Shown: positions 1 through 8,300 of the stretch, piece after piece | How the letters are laid out: each line of letters starts with the position of its first letter | Numbering within the stretch: the stretch's first letter is position 1 | Assembly: GCF_000485595.1 (NCBI RefSeq) | Contig: NW_014577158.1 | Location: 283,809-309,943, forward strand | From: Priapulus caudatus | Taxonomy: Eukaryota; Priapulida; Priapulimorpha; Priapulimorphida; Priapulidae | Direction: 5' to 3' | DNA: 26,135 nt | The notes under the pieces: model-generated | Database searches by the model: none | What the model was told of the DNA's origin: nothing | Seen by the model: the letters and a program-made list of their open reading frames with translations, nothing else | Translations under genes and position numbers: made by a program

Positions 1-324
1 TTATAGCCACAGTTACAGATGTTGCTGGTTACTAAAAACATGTGTGTCAGGTTACTAAAAACATGTGTGTCAGGTTACTAAAAACATGTGTGTCAGTCGT
101 CATTTAACAATTGTCATTTACAACAATTGTCATCACACAACACAGTGTCATTTACAAATTATAGCCACAGTTACAGATGTTGCTGGTTACTAAAAACATG
201 TGTGTCAGGTTACTAAAAACATGTGTGTCAGTCGTCATTTAACAATTGTCATTTACAACAATTGTCATCACACAACACAGTGTCATTTACAAATTATAGC
301 CACAGTTACAGATGTTGCTGGTTA
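1..324. repeat. Compound tandem repeat (about 2.2 copies)
   Basis: A unit beginning TTATAGCCACAGTTACAGAT starts at 1, at 159 and at 294, where the last copy stops after 31 bases. The first unit is 158 bp and the second 135 bp. The 23-bp difference is exactly one copy of an inner unit. The rest of the unit contains CAATTG-centred words (AACAATTGTCATTTACAACAATTG) and CA-rich sequence. Apart from inner-unit number the copies look identical, so the expansion is recent or kept uniform. The left edge of the array is outside the window. Confidence 0.93.
27..95. repeat. Nested 23-bp tandem repeat, 3 copies (2 more at 185-230)
   Basis: The inner unit starts GGTTACTAAAAACATGTGTG and ends TCA. It occurs at 27-49, 50-72 and 73-95 in the first outer unit, and at 185-207 and 208-230 in the second. 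Outer copies thus differ only by inner copy number, as expected from slippage or unequal exchange. Confidence 0.93.
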
Positions 325-720
325 GAGCAAGCGCATTTGAAAACAAAACACCAGTATTGCTAAGACTTTGAGGAATAAATGCATAAATACATGGTGTAAC
401 GTTGTGGAAGTGTTCAAAAAGATAGGTGAGATGTCCATGTTAAAAAGCCCGATCATTTTGCGTTTTGGGGATAAATTTTTGGTCAGACCAGTTGGAGCAT
501 TTGGATAGATTACATCTATGGCAGAATGTACTATAGCCCTGCGGCAGCGATCCGCGGGCTATAGTACTACTAGGCCTACTACTACTAGAGCTACGTCGGC
601 TCGGACTAAGTCTGCTTGTGAGTGAGCGACAGTCACATCATTCCCAGATTAAGAGCAAAAACCGCCACATGCCCTTAAAATAATTATGCACGCTGCTTGA
701 CAGGCATGTAAAGTACTTAC
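325..720. other. Presumed intron of the minus-strand gene; no exon recognised
   Basis: This is unique AT-rich sequence with no convincing open frame. If the minus-strand exon at 721-813 is real, this stretch and the tandem repeat to its left lie in that gene's first intron. The only marked structure is the hairpin at 529-566. Confidence 0.4.
529..566. repeat. Near-perfect inverted repeat (hairpin)
   Basis: The arms TACTATAGCCC (529-539) and GGGCTATAGTA (556-566) are perfect 11-bp reverse complements. Inside them GCGG (541-544) and CCGC (552-555) also pair, giving a 15-bp stem broken by one unpaired T at 540, with a 7-base loop CAGCGAT. Repeated TACTAC/CTACTA words follow directly. It could be a hairpin in RNA or DNA, a palindromic protein site, or the end of a decayed element. 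I found no matching second copy that would define a transposon. Confidence 0.8.
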
Positions 721-813
721 TTCTTGTTCATTTATACCATCAGATACTGTGTCACTACCTTGATCACTCCGACTTTTTTGGGGACACAAACTTGACTCGA
801 AATTTGTGTCCAT
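721..813 (-). CDS. Probable first coding exon of a divergent gene (partial)
   Basis: Read on the minus strand, ATG at 813-811 opens 31 codons beginning MDTNFESSLCPQKSR and ending GINEQE. The exon then meets an ideal donor, GTAAGT, at 720-715. The ATG has A at -3 and G at +4, and an in-frame TAA lies upstream at 843-841, so this is the natural start. The exon is exactly 93 nt and ends in phase 0. The peptide is short, polar and Ser/Asp/Glu-rich with no recognisable domain, so no function is assigned. The remaining exons should lie left of the window. The alternative is a chance frame: 31 codons is weak by itself, and the perfect donor plus the start context are the main support. Confidence 0.45.
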
Positions 814-1768
814 TATTTTTGATCTGCGCGCCACCTTCCGTTAACATTGTCAACGTAGAACTTATAGAATATATTGTAATAACGCAAGACTTCGCGTGCA
901 TGTGAGCATGAATTCACAAAACGTGGGATATTTTTTTATATAATTAATAATTATTTATTTGGTTTTTATTGCTATTTAATTGTCACAAACATGTTAGATA
1001 AGTGTTAGATGACGTCATGTAAACTTTTCCAAAACGTGTTACCATTGGTCAGTTTTTTCAATAGCACGTTCCCAGTTCACATTCATGCTGCCGGAACCTT
1101 ATGCTGAATGGAGAAGGAGTCGAAATCAGTTCTAGGAATCAGGTTCGCTGGAAAATAGATATTTTTCATAGTACGACGCCATCATTGCAAGTTATTTGTG
1201 ATTGGAAGGTATGTTTCAAGGAAAGATGAGCTTATCTGCAAAGATTTATTGTATAAGCATAACAACAACATAGAAAATAAATTATAAGACATTCCCACCT
1301 ACGGCTCTATTTCAAGTAAAAACAATCACATATGAAATGATAATGGAAAACGTGACGGTGATATTTCGCGGTAGTTTATCCACTGTTCAGGCCGGTTGCG
1401 TTCGTTCAATAATCAATATAATATATCCTCTAATCAAGTCCTTACTTGTAACTTAGTTGTAAATATTAAATAATTAAGCTTCGTCCAATATTAATTATAC
1501 TCTAATATTGTACTCTAAGTACTCTAAGTACAAACGCGGGCAGTGTCAAAATTTGGCTTATATTATAATTATAATTAATAATAAGTTGGAGATTTGAGAC
1601 CACAACCACAAGGTAAAACTTAGAATAGAAATTAGAAGCTAGTGACACTGACAGTGATGACGTAGGAATTCGGTTGTGAAGTTATTATTATCCTTCCCTT
1701 CGTACCCTTCGTAAAATAATGTTTACCAAGCAAAGCCTTTAATCTATATAGGAAGGCCCATCATCGAA
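814..1768. promoter_or_regulatory. Head-to-head intergenic region, likely bidirectional promoter
   Basis: About 955 bp separate the two divergent start codons. The stretch is AT-rich, has no sizeable coding frame, and contains a CRE palindrome and an inverted CCAAT box, listed separately. A second near-CRE word, TGATGACGTA, lies near 1655. A TATATA string near 1746 is too close to the plus-strand ATG to act as its TATA box. An AG at 1751-1752 could be an acceptor for a 5' UTR exon, so the plus-strand start site cannot be fixed. Confidence 0.45.
1010..1048. promoter_or_regulatory. CRE palindrome and inverted CCAAT box
   Basis: TGACGTCA at 1010-1017 is the full CREB/ATF palindrome. ATTGG at 1044-1048, inside ACCATTGGTC, is CCAAT on the minus strand, the NF-Y type of site. 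The 26-bp gap between them is typical of TATA-less promoters. The pair sits about 200 bp upstream of the minus-strand ATG and 720 bp upstream of the plus-strand ATG, so it may serve the minus gene or both. Site identity is seen; function is inferred. Confidence 0.5.
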
Positions 1769-2285
1769 ATGGTGAGCACCCCTAGTAGTAGTACAAAGGA
1801 GATGAAGACGAGAAGTGGAAGAACAGTGAAGGTAAAGACCTTTGATGAAGATTCCACCTCCACAAAACCGCGAGAGAACGCCACGAAAACCCCCGTGGCA
1901 AAGCCGACAAAGGCGATCAGCGGAGGAGTTGCCCGCGGCAACCAAAAAGCAGGCAATGACATGATGGAAGTGGCTGATCCTCCCCAACTGGAGAGTCCTG
2001 TCAGAAAGAGGGGACGACCAAGGAAGCATCCCCTACAGCCTGCTCCTTCCCCACTGGCGCAGAAGACCACAGTGGTTTCCCCACCTGGGCGCCAGGTGGC
2101 ATCGAGAAAGGGGCCAAGGAGAAGCCCCAGAATGGCTTCCTCTTGGGGGGAAGCTGAGACCGCATCCCAGAAAAGGTCGGCAAATCAGAAGACTATGCGC
2201 AAACAGCCAAAAACAAAGATAAAGCGTTTGGACCTGGAGGAAAAAGCCGCAGGGAAAGATGCAGAGGAGAAGTCAGAGAAATCAG
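1769..2285 (+). CDS. AT-hook gene exon 1 (residues 1-172)
   Basis: It encodes a basic, Ser/Thr/Pro-rich N-terminus. TRSGRTVK lies at 14-21, a short basic motif also seen in other nuclear proteins. The core AT-hook, RKRGRPRKHP, lies at 79-88. A further basic stretch, RKGPRRSPRM, follows at 113-122, then Lys/Glu-rich sequence. The exon ends in phase 1 at CAG|GTCAGT. A TA microsatellite begins directly after the donor; reading through it gives only isoleucine-tyrosine repeats and a stop, which supports the splice. Confidence 0.85.
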
Positions 2286-2289
2286 GTCA

Positions 2290-2331
<42 letters not shown>

Positions 2332-5300
2332 TATATGTGATTTTGTATCGAATTCTTCCTTTTACCGGTACTGAAAAAAAAAAATTTAAAAGCTACCATA
2401 AAAAGTACAGAGATCATTATATATTTAGTTGTTTTTAATATTTTTTCTATTAATATAAATCATATAATCGCATTTAATTATTTTGAAAAAATGAGATATA
2501 TTCATTATTTTAAATATCTTTAATATTTTTTTAAAGTTGCTAGTTTTCATTTTTAACATACAGATGGCACATCCAGTGAGGATGAGGAACAGACACTGCT
2601 TCAGTATAACGAACCCGAACCAGCCGACAAGGACAGTGAGAGTGATAACGATAATCAATCTTCTTTAAAAACTGAAACAGAAGCCACTGACAAGAAGCAA
2701 CAGGTAATTAGAGCTGTTCGAAAAGTTTCTCGCACCTTTCTAATATGTTTATACATTTAAATCGAAATAACACTCGTTTCATGTCAATGTAAATGTCATG
2801 TCAAATGTCATGTAATTTCGATGTGTGTCCCGAATTGCCTGAGTTTTCCATTGCTGAAAACTGCTGGGCCCGCTAGCTCGTAACCTAATGGATCCAATTA
2901 CCAGCAATTTCCGAGCATTCCCTCTTACAACTGGCAGCACTGTTACACTTGTTCCTTGTCTTTTTTCTGCTTTAAAAACGCCCGGGAAACTCATCTAATC
3001 GCTAAGTGTCTCGCCATGCCAGCCAGGTCGTGAGTTGCAATGGGGACACCTCCTCCATACGTGCTCGTAGGTTATCGAGACGACGTGATAAATTCCGAGG
3101 ATCGACGCTCGTAACGTCATTTCTGCACGCGCATGACAGGTCGATGAGTCGCTGCCCGAGTCTGCCTCGCCGCGACCCAAGAAGGTTGTGATCCCGCGAG
3201 GTCTTCCCGCCGGAACCACTCTCCTTGTACCGCAGGGCGACACGGACAGTCCGACCATCCTCATCCCAGCCGGCATGGAGCCCGGCTCCACGTTGATAAT
3301 GCCCGGGCACGACACTCGTGGTCGCCACGGCGACGAGAAGGGAAACGTTCTTCCCAGCGGCGCAGTGGACGTGGACGCTGCCAATGAAGGGAATGAGACT
3401 ACAGGTATCGTAGTCGAGTGAAGTCGTCCCTCCCATCTCACTTTCCTCGATGCACATTGCTTGAGCGACTAATCTATTTGTAACTGCTCCGTGCATGTTT
3501 ATGTTGTGTTTTAGGTGAAGTAGGTTATGACTGACACAATAGCTCAGATATTTTTACGCCCGTTTTGATACGTGAATGCTGTGTACGTGTTGGCACGATT
3601 CATCTGGGCACATGTAATACAGTAAAAGATTGTTGCTCTGAAGCTGCTGTGAATGCTTGTCTTTAAACCTCGGTAATAGCTGGAAAAAGAATAACATGCT
3701 CTACCCGATCACGTAATTGAATTTAGGGAATATATCAAGGAAATTAGTGAACACTTCCCGGTAAACCTAAGTGAGAGCAATTTTTTTTAAATTTAACATT
3801 GTTTTTTTTTCACCAGCTTGCGAGGGTGAATCTTTAGTCCGCTTCTTGCAGGTATCTCCATGGAAACCGTGTCCGCTTCATTGAGTTCCGCCGGCAACGC
3901 CTCCATCCTGCTGCCTCAACTCAATCAGTTGAAGCCCTCCGGGGGTTACTTTGTGCTAAACAAGGATGGGAAGGTGACCTACCGCAAGCCGCCGCAGGAG
4001 GGGAAGTCCGAGCGCCCGCTGCTGCCGAAGGAAGGCTTCCTCATTCCGCAGCCTTGGGGCAACGTCATGAGCGGGCCGGACGAGATCGAGAAGGAGAAGG
4101 AGAAGGAGCGCAGGCGGCGCGACGAGAAGCGGCGCACTCTGGCGGAGACGGGCGGCGTCAGGCCCGAGTCGAAGTACCTGCGCAAGAAGCGCATCATGGA
4201 GGAGGAGATGGTCGCGCGCGGCCAGCAGATCGTCCGCAAGAAGCGCGGACGCCCGCGCAAGTACTTCCCCGCCGCCGCCGACACCAACGCAGACGAACCT
4301 GAGCCTGCCCCCGCGGCGGCGGCGCCCCCTGCCAGCGCGCCGCTCTCCCCGCCGGGTAGCGACGTCGCGGCGGCCGGACCGGCAACAGCGAGCGGCGTCC
4401 GGAACGCACGCGGCGGCGCCGGCACCGCGGGGGCGAAGACGGCCGTGACCCGCGAGCCGACCTCCGACCCTGAGGTCGCGCGGCCGATCACCGCCGCCGC
4501 CGACGCCGTGACAAAGTCCGGAGAGGAGTCGGGGCGAGCGGTCGGCCAGACGCGCAGTCGCCGCTACGTGACGTCGCCGACCGGCCACCTCACGTCATGC
4601 GTGTGCGAGCGCTGCCCGCCGGCCGGCGACGACCTCACGACGAAGGTCGCACCGGCATGGAAGGTCGCCACGGGGGGGAAGCCCGACAGCGATCCCCCCC
4701 CTCCTCCTCCTCCTCCTCCTCCTCCCGCGGCGGGGCAGGAGGGGGCGACAGCGAGCCCGCCGGCGTACGGGAACAACGCGTTCTGCCTCGTGCCGGCGGC
4801 GGGGAGCCACGCGACGGGCGTCGGCATCACGCCGATTTACGTCGCGCCGGACAGCGGGCTGAAGCCGCCGTTGTCGCTGCCGACGATGATGATGATCGTG
4901 CCGTCGAAGGAGGGCGAGGGAAAGCAGCTGTGCTACATGGTCGCCGGCGTGAAGAAACCGCAGCCGGGCAAGCAGACGGAGGCGACAAAGACGGCAGCGG
5001 CGGCAAACCAAGGTGAGCACGCCGACCGAGATGCAAATCGGGGTTAGAAATTTACGGTTGCGCACAAATGTTTACGTGCATTTTCGTTTTCTTAAATCTG
5101 AATTATTTTCAGCCTTTTCAGGCTCGAGTAAAAAAATATTGACTATTTATAATTATGTAATTAACTATGCTAGCTAATACGTTCTGGTAAAGTTATAATA
5201 ATACTTGTAAAAATCTTTTCGCATGACAGATCACGAGCAAAAGACACAAGTCTCGGCTGGAATTCAAAAGCAGAATGCAAGCAGCTCTAAAGTTCAGTCA

Positions 5301-8300
5301 GAAAGAGAACTTACAACGCCATCTAGTGGGGAAACCCAGCAGGAAGGGAGTGAGATAAGTGAGGAGACGGGCGTTAAACAGCTCCCGAGAACACATCCGA
5401 CGTACAAGGAAACTAAAGATGCCGAAGCAAAGACAGCAGACGCATTTGCGTCTGGTAAAGAGCAGGTCCGGAAGGAAATCAAGCAGCAATCGATCATGAC
5501 AGCCGATGGAAAATGTCTGGTGGCAGTGAGCTCAGATAATGCCCCGTCCGGCCTACCTGTTTTCAAGGTATGTACCACCTGACAAGTTTCCCGAATCGGA
5601 CTTGGTATGGTTAGACTGGTGGGCTAAGTGGACGGTTTGGTATGACGGGTAACCTTTCGCAGTATTTGTCGGTCATGTGCAAGGTCCCTGTGTTAATCTT
5701 ATTAATGACAAAAGTCCAATCAAATGCCACAACCAAATCCAAAACTGTGAAAACGATTTCAATGGCACTGAAAACATTGATGAATAAGAATAAAAAATAT
5801 TTCAGAAAAAGAAAAACGCGATCTTATATTATTTTTGTGAAAATGTATTACAATCTTTTGCAGTGTGGCAAATACATCATCAGTATTTAACCACATTAAA
5901 AATATGATCATGAGATACATCTGATATCTTTACAATCCTAATGATATTTTTTTTATTAATATCAAGAAGAGCATCAACATATATATATATATAAACTTAT
6001 GTGTAGATATGTACGTGATTGATAAGATATGACTAATTAGGAATTGAAAATCACGTGAAAGCCTAAATACCGTTTCTTCCTCCAACAGTATGTCGCACAA
6101 CAAGTGAACGCACCACAGTCCCACATCGCGCAGCAGCGTCGCGCTTTGCCGGCGCCCTCTGCGTTGACGCCGCGCAAGCCTGCGGAGAGACGGCCGGACT
6201 TCAAGCAGCTGCTGGAGGCGGCGTTGGACGAGGCGTCGAAGCAGAATAAGATACAGGCGCGGGCGACGCGCCGTGCCGCCGCGCCATCCACCGACGCTGT
6301 CCCTGTTGCCGCCACCGCTGCTGCCCAACAGGAGCCTGCCGAGAAAGTAAGCCTCTCTGCACTGTACCCGTATTCGTATCTACGACGATATTTGGAGAGC
6401 ATTTATTATAACGATGATTATTGGTGAACTATTAGCGATTATTGGTGAACAAAACTACATTCGCCCTATTGCATTCCCTCGTTTTTTTTTGGTAACTGAT
6501 ACGTTCAGTATGTTAGTATGTCCGTAAATCCATGTAGGTTCATACAATTTGACAATGAAGACGAAATTCGGAGAGTGAGTTTGAAACTTGTGGAAAATTT
6601 TGCTATTCAATCCTGATAATATATGTAACATATATATGAGTGTGATACATACACACACAGACACACACACATGCACACATACATACAGCCTATCTAATCG
6701 TACGAAATTGCACCGCCGAATTCACGTGTGGACGCGACACGAAGGCCGAGGTCGTGCTAAGGTCACCTTCTCGCGCAGCTCGCAGCGACACGCGGCGACA
6801 GCAACGAACCGGTCGTCATGGTGATCGAACGCGGCGACGGCGGCGGCGACCCTGGCGACGTCACGGACTCAGACGGCATCTCGCTGCTGTCGCGCGTCGC
6901 CGCCTCCGCCGCCAAGGACCCCGCGTCGAGGGACAACCTCTACATCTTGATGCCGTCGCCAGAGGGCGCCAGCGCCGCGCAGGAGGCGGCGTGGATGAAG
7001 ATCCTGGAGAGCGGCGGCTCGCAGAAGGCCAGGTCCTCACGCAACTGGACCGCGCTGCAACAGGTAAGAGCGGGCTAACGCCGCCGCTAAGGGGCGCCAC
7101 CGCTATGGGGGCGCCTCCCTAAAAACGCGGTCGGCTCGCGGCGCTCTTTCGCGACCGTGAAAGAGGGGGCGCCACGCTTAATGCGCTCAGAGCATCATCG
7201 GCGGCGACCACGGGGGCGTTACCCCTGCATAACCATGGCGACCGCATCCTTGCAGGACCCGATGATGATCCCGGAGTACTTTGAGGAGGTGATCGACTAC
7301 CTGGACGACCACTACCCGTCGCTGAGCTACAAGACGGGCGAGACGAGCGGCAACGAGTTCTACCTGGAGATCACGCGCCACCTCACCGACGTGCCGCTGG
7401 ACAAGGGCGGGCCGCTGCACGCCGCGCGCGTCGTCGCCTTCGCAGACGGCACCGCGAGGTTCCAGGTGCTCTGCCAGACAGGTGCACATTATGAGACGCT
7501 CTCCCGGGAGTTGAGGGGGTTGTTTGGGTTGGTCTTCATTTCACACGTGTTTCTCGCACCGACCGTTACTTAGCACACCAAACTAGCGCACACCAACTGA
7601 GCAACTCACCCCCAGCAGCTAACGAGTGTTTTTCCCGGAGCAGGAAAGTCGACGAAGATCCTGGCTCCCAGCATGGTCGAGGGTAAGACGGTCGCACTGG
7701 ACCACGAGAAGTTTGAGGAGATTCTGCAGTACCTGGACGACCGCTACGTGATGTGTTTCGGCATCGAGGTCGAGCGATTCGACGAGATGTTTCCTGACGC
7801 AGACGTGAGTACATCATTCGTGCGTAGTCTCTACCGACGGAGTCCCCCCTCCCCGGCCATCGCTCATCAGGAAGTATAGCCCCCCTATAGTGGGAACGTA
7901 GGGGTAGTGCCTCAAGTTTTCTGCTTTATAAATGTCAAATTCTGCTTTCTTCTGCTTTACAAATCTCTACTGCGCACACCGCGCGGACCCGGCACCGTAT
8001 TTATCGATCGCAAGCGGCCAGCGTAGAAAATCGCGGGATCGCGAGCGAAATACGCTGCCGTGAGACGTGCGCCGGCCCCCTATAGTGGGAACGTAGGGGC
8101 TACACTGGTAAAGCTAATCGGTGCAACACTATCGGCGTAACCCCTGTATTGAGGTGATAACCAGTGATGGGGGTTTCTTCAGGCAAATGCGGTATACACG
8201 TTGCATGGCATGTTTTCCAACGTAGGCGTGAGTACATCATCGGTGCGTAGTCTCTACTGGCATAGCCCCCCCCCCACCACCACCATCGCTCCCGCTACGG

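Noticed and set aside
1746-1751. TATATA as a TATA box for the AT-hook gene
   Set aside because: It is about 20 bases from the ATG, so transcription would start inside the coding region.
3002-3496. 164-codon minus-strand frame
   Set aside because: It overlaps exon 3, whose plus-strand reading fits the phases of exons 2 and 4; no minus-strand splice partners were seen.
3956-4588. 210-codon minus-strand open frame
   Set aside because: It is the antisense shadow of GC-rich exon 4; its Arg/Ala/Leu bias is what reverse-complemented GC-rich codons give.
4597-5016. 139-codon plus-strand frame in another phase of exon 4
   Set aside because: Arg/Gly/Ser-rich out-of-frame reading of the same GC-rich exon; it joins no neighbouring exon in phase.
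5642-5890. 82-codon plus-strand frame in intron 5
   Set aside because: Lys/Asn/Met/Ile-rich reading of AT-rich intron; exon 5 joins exon 6 cleanly in phase without it.
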